A stretch of DNA of 64,000 nt from CAZYSK01 sp964649415 (lineage in GTDB: Bacteria > Chloroflexota > Anaerolineae > B4-G1), in contig CAZYSK010000008.1 of assembly GCA_964649415.1 (NCBI GenBank), forward strand, positions 1-64,000. The letters are read 5' to 3'. Under the pieces are notes generated by a model that was given only the letters and a program-made list of their open reading frames with translations, made no database searches and was not told the DNA's origin. Below, one piece after another: positions 37,837 to 46,998 of the stretch. The position numbers were made by a program, and so were the translations under genes. The first letter of the stretch is position 1. The number at the start of each line of letters is the position of its first letter.

Positions 37837-38775
37837 TCATCCTTCGCCCGGCTCCGCTCCACCCTCCAGCCATTCTTCCAGCACGCGCCCCACTCGCTCC
37901 AGGCTTTCAGCGCTCACCTTGTCGGGCGTGTCCTGGGTCGTGTGCCAGTAAGGATAGTCGAAGTCAATGATGTCTACCGCCGTGATGCCACGCCGGGCAA
38001 AGGGCACGTGGTCATCGTACATAGCCCAACGGTACTCAGGTATGAATGTCTGGGTGTAGCCCAACGTCGCAGCGATCTCCCACAACTGCGCCTGTAGCGG
38101 CGCGTCGGAGTTGCGCTCCAGGTATATCTGCTGATCGGCATCCCCGATCATGTCCACCACGACGACCGCCTGGGGCGTGATCTCAAGTTGGGCCGCCATG
38201 TAGCTGGAGCCGACACACCACTCCCAGCCGTCGAGGCGGCCGTTATCCTCGGCATCGAAGTGAGCCAGCCAGACCTGATGCTGCAGCCTGTCCCGGTCCA
38301 GCGTACGGGCCAGCTCCAGGAGCACGGCCACGCCGGAGGCCCCATCGTTGGCCCCCATCACCGGCACGCTCAGGTCCTCCTCGTCGGCCCGGAGGCGGGT
38401 ATCGTAGTGCGCGCCCAGGATAACCACCGGCCCTTCGCCCGTCCGGCCCACGATGTTTCGCACGGGCGTCTCGCGGTAGGTGAACTCCTGGGTCTCGACC
38501 GTCCACCCCTGCTCCTGGAGATGAGAGACGATGTAATCGCCAGTGGCCCGGCAGGCCTCCGAACCGGTGGGACGAAAGCCCAAATCGCACTGGGCCAAGA
38601 CGTGCTCGTAGGCCACCTCACCGTCGAACACCAACGGCTCCGGCGCGCCATCAGAAGAGCGCTTTTGCAGGTATGATGGCGCGCCGCACGCAGCGAACAG
38701 ACCACCGACAGCGACGAGAATGGCGGCGAACAAGACTGCTTGTGGCGCGCCGCGCTTCTCTGGCAAAGGTCTCAT
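37837..38775 (-). CDS. M28-family metallopeptidase/glutaminyl cyclase-like lipoprotein
   Basis: 312 residues; the ATG has GGGAGGAG five nt upstream. The lipobox LFAAC (Cys30) marks export and anchoring. Zinc-site residues are visible: His123 in GAHYDT, Asp144 in GANDGASG, Glu176/Asp177 in FDAEDNG, an Asp in DMIGD and a His in YPYWHTTQDT. The WEWCVGS segment recalls bacterial glutaminyl cyclases of the same fold, so cyclase and aminopeptidase are both possible. Confidence 0.85.
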   Translation of the reverse strand: MRPLPEKRGAPQAVLFAAILVAVGGLFAACGAPSYLQKRSSDGAPEPLVFDGEVAYEHVLAQCDLGFRPTGSEACRATGDYIVSHLQEQGWTVETQEFTYRETPVRNIVGRTGEGPVVILGAHYDTRLRADEEDLSVPVMGANDGASGVAVLLELARTLDRDRLQHQVWLAHFDAEDNGRLDGWEWCVGSSYMAAQLEITPQAVVVVDMIGDADQQIYLERNSDAPLQAQLWEIAATLGYTQTFIPEYRWAMYDDHVPFARRGITAVDIIDFDYPYWHTTQDTPDKVSAESLERVGRVLEEWLEGGAEPGEG

Positions 38776-38824
38776 GGCGACTCCTCCCTGCATCCTGCAG
38801 CGACTACACATAGGGTCGGCGGGA

Positions 38825-40180
38825 TCAGCCCCCGGCGTCAGGGACCTGGGCTCTGAGATCCGCCAGCGCCCGCGCCGCGTAGGCCTGGTACCGCTTCCGC
38901 TTGTTGCGCACCGGCGGGTCCAACGCCGGCATCAGGCCGAAATTGGCCTTCATCGGCTGGAATTCCTTGGGCTCCGCGTGGCTGACGTAGTGGCACAATG
39001 CGCCCAGCATGGACGTGCGTGGCAACACCAGTGGCTCCTGCTCCAGGGTCAAGCGAGCGGCGTTGACCCCCGCCACCCACCCGCTGCCAATGCTGCCCAC
39101 GTATCCCTCCACACCGGTGATCTGCCCGGCGAAGAACAGCCCCGCCCGATTGCGGAACGACATCGCCGGTTCCAGCAGCAGGGGCGCGTTGATGAACGTG
39201 TTGCGGTGCATGTGGCCATAGCGCACGAACTCCGCCTGTTCCAGCCCTGGAATCAGGCGGAATACCCGTTGCTGCTCACCGTAGCGCAGGTTTGTCTGGA
39301 AACCCACCATGTTGTACAGCGTCCCGGCCAGGTTGTCCTGGCGCAACTGCACCACCGCGTAGGGCCGCCTCCCCGTACGCGGATCGGTCAGGCCCACTGG
39401 GCGGAGAGGTCCGAAGGCCAGTGCGTCTCGCCCCCGGGCGGCCAGCACCTCAACCGGCAGACAGCCCTCGAAGAAACGTCCCTGCCCCAGCGAACCGGCA
39501 TCCTCCCGCTCGAAATCGCGCAATGGGATTCGCTCCGCTGCCACCAGCGCATCCACGAAACGCCGATACTCTGGCTCCGTCATCGGGCAATTGACGTAGT
39601 CGGCGTCCCCTTTCCCGTAGCGCGAGGCCCGAAACGCAAGCGACATATCGATAGATTCGGCGCTCACGATGGGCGCCAACGCATCGTAGAAGTACAGGTG
39701 TTCCTGGCCTGTCAGCCTGGCAATCGCCCCGGCAAGGGAATCGGACGTGAGGGGACCGGTGGCGACCACGGTCAGTCCCTCGGGTATGTCACTCACCTCT
39801 TCCCGCACCAGACGAATGCGTGGGTGCGCCTCGATGCGCCGCGTGACCTCGTCCGCGAACAGCTCCCGATCCACCGCCAACGCGCCACCGGCCGGCACAC
39901 GCGTGCGGTCGGCACAATCAAGCACCATCGAACCCAGGCAGCGCAGTTCGGCCTTGAGGAGCCCTGCCGCCCGGTCGGGCAGATCGGAGCCCAGGCTGTT
40001 GGAGCACACCAACTCGGCCAGGCGGGCACTGACGTGGGCGGGCGTCGTCTTGCGCGGGCGCATCTCGTACAGCGTCACGGCCAGGCTGCGCTCGGCAGCC
40101 TGCCAGGCCGCCTCGCTCCCGGCGAGCCCTCCACCAACGACGGTGATACCTACAGGGGTCTGTGTATCCATCATGCTCAT
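38825..40180 (-). CDS. trmFO: TrmFO, folate-dependent tRNA(m5U54) methyltransferase
   Basis: 451 residues covering the whole family. The FAD site VVGGGLAGSEAAW is at the N-terminus; also VCSNSLGSDLPDRAAGLLK, the YEMRP segment and ITGVEGYVGS. The enzyme uses methylenetetrahydrofolate and FADH2 to methylate U54 of tRNA. Two further ATGs lie within the first four codons, so the start is uncertain by a few residues. TrmFO replaces TrmA in many Gram-positive and Chloroflexota lineages. Confidence 0.96.
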   Translation of the reverse strand: MSMMDTQTPVGITVVGGGLAGSEAAWQAAERSLAVTLYEMRPRKTTPAHVSARLAELVCSNSLGSDLPDRAAGLLKAELRCLGSMVLDCADRTRVPAGGALAVDRELFADEVTRRIEAHPRIRLVREEVSDIPEGLTVVATGPLTSDSLAGAIARLTGQEHLYFYDALAPIVSAESIDMSLAFRASRYGKGDADYVNCPMTEPEYRRFVDALVAAERIPLRDFEREDAGSLGQGRFFEGCLPVEVLAARGRDALAFGPLRPVGLTDPRTGRRPYAVVQLRQDNLAGTLYNMVGFQTNLRYGEQQRVFRLIPGLEQAEFVRYGHMHRNTFINAPLLLEPAMSFRNRAGLFFAGQITGVEGYVGSIGSGWVAGVNAARLTLEQEPLVLPRTSMLGALCHYVSHAEPKEFQPMKANFGLMPALDPPVRNKRKRYQAYAARALADLRAQVPDAGG

Positions 40181-40255
40181 CCAACACTAGCGCCCACCAT
40201 TCTACCACAGATATGAACAGAGGGAATTCCGAGGCAGAAAGCCGCCACGATACAG

Positions 40256-40310
40256 CAGATCTGCAAATCTGCAAGTCGGCAGATCAGCAAATCGGCAAGT
40301 CAGCACTACG
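40256..40310. repeat. GCAAATCTGCAAGTCGGC octamer repeats
   Basis: Six to seven copies of an 8-bp unit of the same kind as at 15960-16065, upstream of the LuxR-Kelch promoter. Confidence 0.8.
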
Positions 40311-40345
40311 ATGCAGCAAACGGCCACCGCGAGCTACATACCTGC

Positions 40346-40373
40346 TTGCCCAGGTTGCCTGTTGTGCTATAAT
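40346..40373 (+). promoter_or_regulatory. Promoter of the LuxR-Kelch regulator
   Basis: TTGCCC (40346-40351), a 16-nt spacer and TATAAT (40368-40373). The transcript would carry a leader of about 175 nt that includes the 16-bp-arm inverted repeat at 40408-40505. Confidence 0.6.
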
Positions 40374-40407
40374 CGCACGCGTGTTGCCGTCCAAACGTGC
40401 TCAAACT

Positions 40408-40505
40408 AGACCTGACAGGTTTTCAAGGAAGCTCTTGGGGTAATGGGATTAGCGCTTGGAGAAACGCCTACGCCAAAAAAACAGCATCCAAAACCTGTCA
40501 GGTCT
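40408..40505. repeat. AGACCTGACAGGTTTT long-loop inverted repeat
   Basis: Perfect 16-bp arms (40408-40423 and 40490-40505) separated by 66 nt. It is located in the presumed leader of the LuxR-Kelch gene. Confidence 0.85.
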
Positions 40506-40555
40506 TGAGTCACGCCAGTGGCTGAGTAACGCAGTCAAGGTGACTGGAAACCACA

Positions 40556-41887
40556 ATGCCTGAATACGGCGAGGCCCTTACCGAACGTGAGCAAGAGATC
40601 CTGCGGATGGTGTCCACCGGTATCACCAACCGCGAGATCGCCTTCCAACTCAGCATCAGCATCAACACCGTCAAGGTCCACTTGCGCAACGTGTTCACCA
40701 AGCTGGGGGCCGAATCGCGCACCGAGGCGACGATGATCGCCGTCCGCGAGGGATGGGTCGTCGTAGACGGCGTGGAAGAAACGCCACAAGACGACGCTCA
40801 AGTCACGGTCTCCGGCGAGATCAGGCCCGAGCCCCCCCTCCCCTGGTTCAAACGCGTTGCATTGATCGCCGGGCCCCTGATCGCGGCGGCCGGGATGGCG
40901 GTGACGTGGCCCCAGGCCGGATCGGATACAAACGACGCGCCGGGGCTGCCACCAGTCCCAACATCAGAGCAGCGGCCGCCGTTGGTGGCCGAAGCGACGG
41001 AGTCTTCCTGGCACGAGAGAGCCCAGATGCCCACACGCCGGGCTTACCTGGGGCTCGCTGCCGTCGGCGAGCGCATCTACGCCATCTCCGGCCAGACACC
41101 GGAGGGAGTCACAGCCGCGGTCGAGGGATATGACCCGGAGGGCGACATCTGGGTGCGGGGAAGCGACAAACCAACGCCTGTCACCTACGTCTCGGCCGCC
41201 GCGATCGGAACGGAGATATACGTGCCCGGCGGCTGCGACGCTGCGGGCACGCCCACTGAGGTGGTCGAGATCTACGACACCCAGGCCGATGCCTGGCGCG
41301 CGGCCAACCCGCTGCCCGAGCCGCGCTGCGCCTACGCCCTGGCCGCGCACAACGGGATGCTCTATCTCTTCGGCGGGTGGGACGGGAAACGTTACGTGAG
41401 CACAGCCTACGCGTACGATCCACAGGTGAGTACCTGGACCGAGGTCGCCCCCATGGATGCCGGACGCGGCTTCTCCGCAGCCGCCGCCCTGGACGAGCGT
41501 ATCTACGTCGTGGGTGGTCACGACGGGGAGCGCGAATTGACCACCTGCGCATGCTACGATCCGGCCACGGAGACGTGGACGGCGTGTGCACCCTTGACAG
41601 TGGGACGCGGGGAGCTCGGGCTGGTCAATCTAGGTGGCCAACTCTACGCCATCGGCGGTGGCGGTTGGACCAGCTACCTGGGTTTCAACGAACGCTACAG
41701 CCCAACTGACGACACGTGGAGCGCGATTGAGACACCGCTGGTGGGGGAATGGCGCAGCCCTGGCGTGACCGTGTTCGAGACCATCATCTACGCCGTCGGT
41801 GGATGGAGCAGCGACTACCTGAGCCTGAACCAGGCCTACGATCCCCTCCCCTTCCGCGTCTTCATCCCCGCGAGCCCGAATCAATAG
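40556..41887 (+). CDS. LuxR-type HTH regulator with TM helix and Kelch propeller
   Basis: 443 residues in three parts. Residues 7-65 are a LuxR/GerE helix-turn-helix (LTEREQEILRMV, TNREIA, NTVKVHLRNVFTKL). Residues 100-118 form one membrane helix. Residues 155-435 hold six Kelch blades, each with a G-G followed by YDP-TW. The layout predicts cytoplasmic DNA binding coupled to an external beta-propeller sensor, a ToxR-like one-component system. Kelch propellers often bind glycans or proteins. Ligand and targets are unknown. Confidence 0.88.
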   Translation: MPEYGEALTEREQEILRMVSTGITNREIAFQLSISINTVKVHLRNVFTKLGAESRTEATMIAVREGWVVVDGVEETPQDDAQVTVSGEIRPEPPLPWFKRVALIAGPLIAAAGMAVTWPQAGSDTNDAPGLPPVPTSEQRPPLVAEATESSWHERAQMPTRRAYLGLAAVGERIYAISGQTPEGVTAAVEGYDPEGDIWVRGSDKPTPVTYVSAAAIGTEIYVPGGCDAAGTPTEVVEIYDTQADAWRAANPLPEPRCAYALAAHNGMLYLFGGWDGKRYVSTAYAYDPQVSTWTEVAPMDAGRGFSAAAALDERIYVVGGHDGERELTTCACYDPATETWTACAPLTVGRGELGLVNLGGQLYAIGGGGWTSYLGFNERYSPTDDTWSAIETPLVGEWRSPGVTVFETIIYAVGGWSSDYLSLNQAYDPLPFRVFIPASPNQ

Positions 41888-41896
41888 AGTAGGCCG

Positions 41897-42844
41897 CTAC
41901 AAGGCCGGGCTCGCCAGCCGTGTGATCTTGGCCCCAACCTCCCGCCAGGTGATCTTCGAGATCCCCAGCTTCTGGCGCAGCTTGTCGGCCGGCATCTCCA
42001 CCCGGAAATCCCGCACCGCGCAGGTCCAGCGCAGCATCTCAAACGACAAACCGTGAGAGAGTTCGGCCTCCCGCGCCACAGCGCTCAACACGTATTCCAG
42101 ATTGCGGGCAGTGCACGGGAACAGTGCCTGCTGGGGTTGGTACTGGGCGCGGTACTCAGCCAGCACCGCCGGCCACCACACCGGGAGCCGTAGCTTCCGC
42201 TCCTTGTGACGGCGCCGGGGATTGGCGTAGCGAATCCACAACACAGGCTGGCCGGGGTCGCTGAAGTCGCAGTGATTCAGCACGATGTTCATGCACTCGC
42301 CCTTTTTGATGCCGGTGTGAAGCAACAACGTCACCAGCAGATGAGGGCGAGCATCCGGTTTCTCGGCGCGACGCAGGCGCTGCGTCACGCCCAGCATCCG
42401 CTCGACCTCTGCGCCGGAGAGGATATCGGGCAGCGGCGTCATCACCGGCCTGTGGATCACGGGAGCGGCCGGATCGGAGGGAAGCACCTCTGTCTCAGCC
42501 AACCAGCCGAAGAAGACCTTGAGCGCGGTCACGCGCCGGGCCAGCGACTTGGGGTTGCACGGCACGCCACGCCCCTGCACAAGCCATTCGGTGAAGCGAT
42601 TGAGGTCACGGGTCGAGATGGTCCCGATGGCGGTCCCCACCCCGACGAACTCGGCCAGGATGTTGAGATCGGAGAGAAACGCCTTGACCGTGTTCTCCGC
42701 GAAACCCTGCTGCCTCATGTGGACTTCGAAAGCCCCCATGGTGGTGCGCAGCGAGGAGCCGGCGTTCAAGACCGAGGCCGTCGCGGGCTGCGAGGCCTCC
42801 TCCACGGGAACGTCTGTACCGGGTAGGGGTAACTGTCCAGCCAT
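41897..42844 (-). CDS. Tyrosine-recombinase-fold protein lacking catalytic residues
   Basis: 315 residues with GGGAGG 6 nt before the ATG. The SAM-like N-terminal core-binding domain (MRQQGFAENTVKAFLSDL) and the catalytic-domain framework of XerC/XerD-type enzymes are present. But the box-I Arg is Lys (TGIKKGE for TGLRxxE), the box-II His is Glu (FEMLRW for HxLRH), LGH is LGI, and the nucleophilic Tyr region reads ITWREVG with no Tyr. Strand cleavage therefore seems impossible, so a DNA-binding or structural role is inferred. No attachment sites or mobile genes are nearby. Confidence 0.8.
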   Translation of the reverse strand: MAGQLPLPGTDVPVEEASQPATASVLNAGSSLRTTMGAFEVHMRQQGFAENTVKAFLSDLNILAEFVGVGTAIGTISTRDLNRFTEWLVQGRGVPCNPKSLARRVTALKVFFGWLAETEVLPSDPAAPVIHRPVMTPLPDILSGAEVERMLGVTQRLRRAEKPDARPHLLVTLLLHTGIKKGECMNIVLNHCDFSDPGQPVLWIRYANPRRRHKERKLRLPVWWPAVLAEYRAQYQPQQALFPCTARNLEYVLSAVAREAELSHGLSFEMLRWTCAVRDFRVEMPADKLRQKLGISKITWREVGAKITRLASPAL

Positions 42845-42917
42845 TGCGCGCCTCCCTTCGCATAGTCGTCAGGCTGAACGCATTCTACCCCCATGCGACG
42901 ACGATGTCAAACGCACG

Positions 42918-44786
42918 TCACGGCAACATCAGCGCAGCCGTGTAGACAGCGACGAAGCGGGCGTGGGTGGTCAGCTCGATGTACTCGACGCGGCGCGCGA
43001 TCTCCTCAGTGCGCGCACGACAACGTCGCGACACCAAAACCATCTTCGCTCCCATCCCAGCGGCGTTGCCCACCTGGACAAACCGCTCGCGCGGCAGCGG
43101 AGGGAACATGCCCACCGCCAGTGCGCTGCCCACGTCCAGGTAGGTGCCGAAAGCCCCGGCTATCACCACCCGTTCGATCTGCCCCTCTTCCAGTCCAGCC
43201 TCCTCCAACAGCACGTCGACCCCGGCGCGGATAGCCCCCTTGGCCAACTGGATCTCATTCACGTCCTTGCGAGTGATGACAACGTCGCGGAGTGCCTCGC
43301 GCTCGCCGGCAGGCACAAGCACGAATTCGGTCGCCCCACCCGTCCCACGCACGCGCGGATGGCTGTCCACGCGCATCGCACCGTTCTCCCGCAATATGCC
43401 AACGCGCCGCAACTCGGCCACGGCATCCAACACGCCAGACCCGCAGATACCCACCGGTGGCGCGCCGTCAATCGTCTGATACTCGACGCCGGATGCACCG
43501 CCATCGGCATCATCCACGAGCCGCACCCACTCGATGGCACCCGGCGCGGCCCGCATGCCGTCGTGGATGTGGGCACCCTCGAAGGCCGGGCCAGACGCGC
43601 AGGAACAGCACAGCAGCCGTTCACCCGCCGCCAGGCTGATCTCGGTGTTGGTGCCGATATCCAGACCCACTGTGACCTCGCCGGCCTCGGAGATGTCGGT
43701 CGCCAGGATCATGGCCACGTGATCGGCGCCGACGAAACCGGCGATGTTGGGCAGGAGATGTACGTTCGCCCCAGGAGCCAGGCACAGCCCCAACTCCCGT
43801 GCCTTCAGGTCGTAGGCACGCGCCAAGGCCGGCACATAGGGAGCCAGGCCCAGTTGCTCCACCGGCAAGCCCAGCACCAGGTGATGCATACACGTGTTGC
43901 CCACAAGCACGGCCTCGACGATCTCCGCGCTGTCGCGTCCGACCTGGGCACATAGATCACGGGCCATCTCGCTCAACCCACCGACAATCGCCTCCTGGAG
44001 CTCCCGGGCCTGCGACGCGCCATCCATCGTATAGGCGATGCGGGCCATCACGTCCTCACCGTAGGCGATCTGGGGGTTCATCCTCCCGGCAGCCGCCAAG
44101 GTCTCGCCGCTCTCCAGGTCCACCAGATAGGCGGCCACCTTCGTCGTGCCAATGTCCACCGCCAGGCCCAGCGGCGGGGCACCGGCCGGCACAATAGCGA
44201 TCACCTCGCGGTCTCGCACGACGAGACGTACCTGCCAGTCGTGCTCCCGCAGTAGCACGGGAAGCTGGCACAGCGCACTGTGGTCGAATCGTATCCCCGC
44301 CCCGTCTTCCGCTGCCAACTGCGGAAGCTGGCGGTCCAAAGCGTCGCGCACTCTGGCCGCATCGGCCTGGAGATCGGTCAAGCTGGGCGGTTCCGCCGCC
44401 ACGTCACACGTCCGTACAGCCGGATCAAGCTCGACAGCCAGTTCGCGGCCCTCGATCTGCGCCCGCTGCGGCGCAGTGATGGACGTCGGCGGCACATCCA
44501 CGCGCACGTCGCCCAGCACGCGCGTCCGGCACGCTAACCGGAAGCCGTCGGCCAACGCCTCGCGCTCTCCCTCGACGGGAGGCGAGACTTCCCCGCCAAC
44601 GACACGCACTCGACAGGTCCCGCACGTGCCCGCACCGCCGCAGACGGCGCTCAACCCCACGCCAGCCTGGCGGGCAGCCTCCAACAAAGTCGTGCCCCGC
44701 GTCACCTGCGTTCGACGGCCAAGCGGCTCAAACTCTACAATGTATTCCTCGCCAGTTGCCTCATCCATGACATCGTCCTTATCCAT
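42918..44786 (-). CDS. RACo-like corrinoid-protein reductive activator (2Fe-2S + ASKHA)
   Basis: 622 residues. The N-terminal plant-type [2Fe-2S] ferredoxin has C49, C55, C58 and C86. A linker and middle region lead to a DUF4445/ASKHA ATPase domain with DIGTTK and a second GLDIGTNTE loop. The family (RamA/RACo) uses ATP to reduce Co(II) corrinoid proteins back to Co(I) after accidental oxidation. Its upstream neighbour, 15 nt away, is a B12-type activation-domain protein. No corrinoid protein or methyltransferase is in the window, so the client must be elsewhere. Confidence 0.9.
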   Translation of the reverse strand: MDKDDVMDEATGEEYIVEFEPLGRRTQVTRGTTLLEAARQAGVGLSAVCGGAGTCGTCRVRVVGGEVSPPVEGEREALADGFRLACRTRVLGDVRVDVPPTSITAPQRAQIEGRELAVELDPAVRTCDVAAEPPSLTDLQADAARVRDALDRQLPQLAAEDGAGIRFDHSALCQLPVLLREHDWQVRLVVRDREVIAIVPAGAPPLGLAVDIGTTKVAAYLVDLESGETLAAAGRMNPQIAYGEDVMARIAYTMDGASQARELQEAIVGGLSEMARDLCAQVGRDSAEIVEAVLVGNTCMHHLVLGLPVEQLGLAPYVPALARAYDLKARELGLCLAPGANVHLLPNIAGFVGADHVAMILATDISEAGEVTVGLDIGTNTEISLAAGERLLCCSCASGPAFEGAHIHDGMRAAPGAIEWVRLVDDADGGASGVEYQTIDGAPPVGICGSGVLDAVAELRRVGILRENGAMRVDSHPRVRGTGGATEFVLVPAGEREALRDVVITRKDVNEIQLAKGAIRAGVDVLLEEAGLEEGQIERVVIAGAFGTYLDVGSALAVGMFPPLPRERFVQVGNAAGMGAKMVLVSRRCRARTEEIARRVEYIELTTHARFVAVYTAALMLP

Positions 44787-44801
44787 GTTAGTAGCCGGCC
44801 G

Positions 44802-45476
44802 CTATCGCACACGCCAGCGACAACGCTCGCGCTTGGAGCAGAAGTCGCAAGTCACGGCATCAGGCCGCATCTCAGGCCCCATACCGATGACGAAGGAGAC
44901 AGACTTCTGCGGCATCATCAGACAGCTATCGGTCAGACAGACACCGATCTCACCGGCAGGGACCAGATCGAATAGGACCCGCTGTTGCCAGATCGGCCAC
45001 CCCTCCTGCCCGGGGCTGGCGCGCATACCTCGGTGCAGCCCGCGCTCCGCGACCTCACCGCGCACACGATTGACCACCATCTGCGAGACCTGGCCGATGG
45101 CGGCAGTGCCGGCGCCGTCCAGCGCGATGGCCTGCAGTATATCACCGGCGGCGAAGAGCTCGTCCATTCGCTGCTCCAGCGCAGGCCCAATCGTGCACAC
45201 GGCGAGGGCCACCTGGGTCGCCCCGGCGAGGGCCCGGGCCACCAGCGCGCCCTCGAAGACCGCGCCACCCGCCAGCGTCACCCGACCGGGCCGGAATTCG
45301 TCCACGTCCACAACAGTGTACATCGCGGCGGGGGCCAGCAGCGCGTGGGCGTCGTCCAGCACGTCCTCCGCCATCTTGAGGATCCCTGGCGAGACGCGCT
45401 CCGGACGGTCAATACCCTGCCCCCGCAACACGTGTACGGCCTCGAGCGCGGGTCGAAAATCGGTTATTACATCCAC
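44802..45476 (-). CDS. MetH-activation-domain-like corrinoid accessory protein
   Basis: About 224 residues from GTG 45476; a TTG at 45500 overlapping the transporter stop would add 8. It resembles the stand-alone vitamin-B12-dependent methionine synthase activation domain. Typical marks are a VCTIGPALE segment and a C-terminal Cys motif (CDFCSKRERC). Such proteins occur next to corrinoid methyltransferases and RACo. It probably binds SAM or a corrinoid partner during reactivation. Confidence 0.75.
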   Translation of the reverse strand: MDVITDFRPALEAVHVLRGQGIDRPERVSPGILKMAEDVLDDAHALLAPAAMYTVVDVDEFRPGRVTLAGGAVFEGALVARALAGATQVALAVCTIGPALEQRMDELFAAGDILQAIALDGAGTAAIGQVSQMVVNRVRGEVAERGLHRGMRASPGQEGWPIWQQRVLFDLVPAGEIGVCLTDSCLMMPQKSVSFVIGMGPEMRPDAVTCDFCSKRERCRWRVR

Positions 45477-45492
45477 GTTACTTCCTGCTCCT

Positions 45493-46896
45493 TCACTCAA
45501 AACTACCTCCCTCTCGGGCTGCCCGCCGTTGCACCAGCGCCGCCTGGATCTCCTGGTGACGCGTGCGCGTCAACGGATAGACCCAGGCAACGAGGACGGC
45601 GGCAGCCAGGATGATGGCCGGCACAACGGCGATTATGACACGAATCGCCGTCAGCGTCTGCGGCGTCTGGTCCACCGCTCCCTCGACGTAGCCCGACCAC
45701 GCCAGGATCGGCCCTAACCCGGCCAGCACTAGCTTGGTCGAGAGCTTGCGAATGAATACTTCGAATCCAGAGTAGACACCCTCCTGGCGTGTCCCGCTGG
45801 CCAACTCGTCCACCTCGAGCGCGTCGGCGCTCATAGCCGCCGGCAGCACGTGGGCAGCCGAGACGCCCGGCCCGACCAGAAAGGCAATCACGTAGGCAAG
45901 CACCTTGGCCCCCCGAGGCACCAGAAGCGTGCCCAGCATCACGACGGCCCAGGATGCCATGGAGATTATGAAGGACGTCTTCTTCTCCCATCGGCGCGCC
46001 ATCCACAAGATCAACGGCAAGCTCAGCGCGGCGCTGGCCAGGATGGCTGCCTGCACCAGCGAGGCTCCCATCTCGTCCATCTGGATCCAGTAGATCAAGT
46101 AATAGACAAACACGGCCGAGGCGATATCCACCGGCATCCAACTGGCGAGACGCATGCCAAGCGTGTACCACCACTCCCGGTTGTGCATAACGAAGCGCAG
46201 CACTTCCCTGGGGCGCGGCGGCGGCTCAATCTGGAACTCGGGTCGCTCGCGGGTGCCGAAGAAGGAGACCAGGATCGTGGGCACGAACAGAACAGCGCAG
46301 GCCACCCCCATCGCCACGAAGGCAGTCTGCTGATCGGTCGTGGCGTCGAACACAAGCGCGAAGCCGACGGCCGCCAGCAGGCCGGTGACGATGGATATGA
46401 ACATACGGTAGGTCGCGACCGACGTGCGCTCATCGTGGTCGAGCGTCAACTCCGGTGTCAGCGCGTAGTAGGGGCAACTTACAGCCGTGACGGCCGTGTC
46501 GAACAAGATATACACCAGCGCGAAGTACAGGCTCAGGAGCAGCTGATTCTGAATCGGGGGCACGATCCACATCAGCGCGAAGGTCAAGCCGTAGGGCAGC
46601 GCGCCGAAGAGCAGGTAGGGTCGCCGGCGCCCCCAGCGCGAGCGTGTGCGATCCGACAGCAGCCCGACCAGGGGGTCGTTGATCGCATCCCAGATACCCC
46701 CGACGAGGACGGTGACGCCGGCCAGTACGGGATTGAGATGGGCCACATCGGTAAGGAAGAACAGATACCAGAACGGGACGATGGTCCCCGGCCCCACCGA
46801 GTGTGCTAGCTCACCCGCCGCATAGGCAACCTTCGTCCAGAAAGGTAGCTTCTCGTCGCTAGAGGCGGCAGGATACACGGTGCTCACATCGGCCAT
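45493..46896 (-). CDS. GPH-family (MFS) sugar:cation symporter
   Basis: About 467 residues, twelve membrane spans, and a start fixed by AGGAGG five nt upstream. The signature region GGIWDAINDPLVGLLSDRTRSRWGRRRPY is characteristic of the glycoside-pentoside-hexuronide symporters (only the key parts D-x-x-x-D-P and the R-x-GRRRP end are decisive). It imports a sugar or glycoside with Na+ or H+. The stop overlaps the alternative start of the corrinoid accessory gene, so the three genes are probably one transcript although the link in function is unclear. Confidence 0.87.
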   Translation of the reverse strand: MADVSTVYPAASSDEKLPFWTKVAYAAGELAHSVGPGTIVPFWYLFFLTDVAHLNPVLAGVTVLVGGIWDAINDPLVGLLSDRTRSRWGRRRPYLLFGALPYGLTFALMWIVPPIQNQLLLSLYFALVYILFDTAVTAVSCPYYALTPELTLDHDERTSVATYRMFISIVTGLLAAVGFALVFDATTDQQTAFVAMGVACAVLFVPTILVSFFGTRERPEFQIEPPPRPREVLRFVMHNREWWYTLGMRLASWMPVDIASAVFVYYLIYWIQMDEMGASLVQAAILASAALSLPLILWMARRWEKKTSFIISMASWAVVMLGTLLVPRGAKVLAYVIAFLVGPGVSAAHVLPAAMSADALEVDELASGTRQEGVYSGFEVFIRKLSTKLVLAGLGPILAWSGYVEGAVDQTPQTLTAIRVIIAVVPAIILAAAVLVAWVYPLTRTRHQEIQAALVQRRAAREGGSFE

Positions 46897-46950
46897 GATT
46901 TCCTCCTTGCGTGATGCCACCTACCCGCTCCCTAACTGACCGGAGATCTC

Positions 46951-46984
46951 AGGTGGGACGCACTTCAGAAAGTGCGTCCCACCT
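46951..46984. repeat. AGGTGGGACGCACTT inverted repeat
   Basis: Perfect 15-bp arms with a 4-nt loop, lying between the Amt-like gene end and the symporter start. Same family as 57734-57766 and 37604-37700. Confidence 0.85.
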
Positions 46985-46998
46985 GGCAGTGCGCTTTC

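Noticed and set aside
41897..42844. Integrase marking a mobile element
   Set aside because: The catalytic residues are missing, and there are no att sites, tRNA gene, phage or plasmid genes around it.
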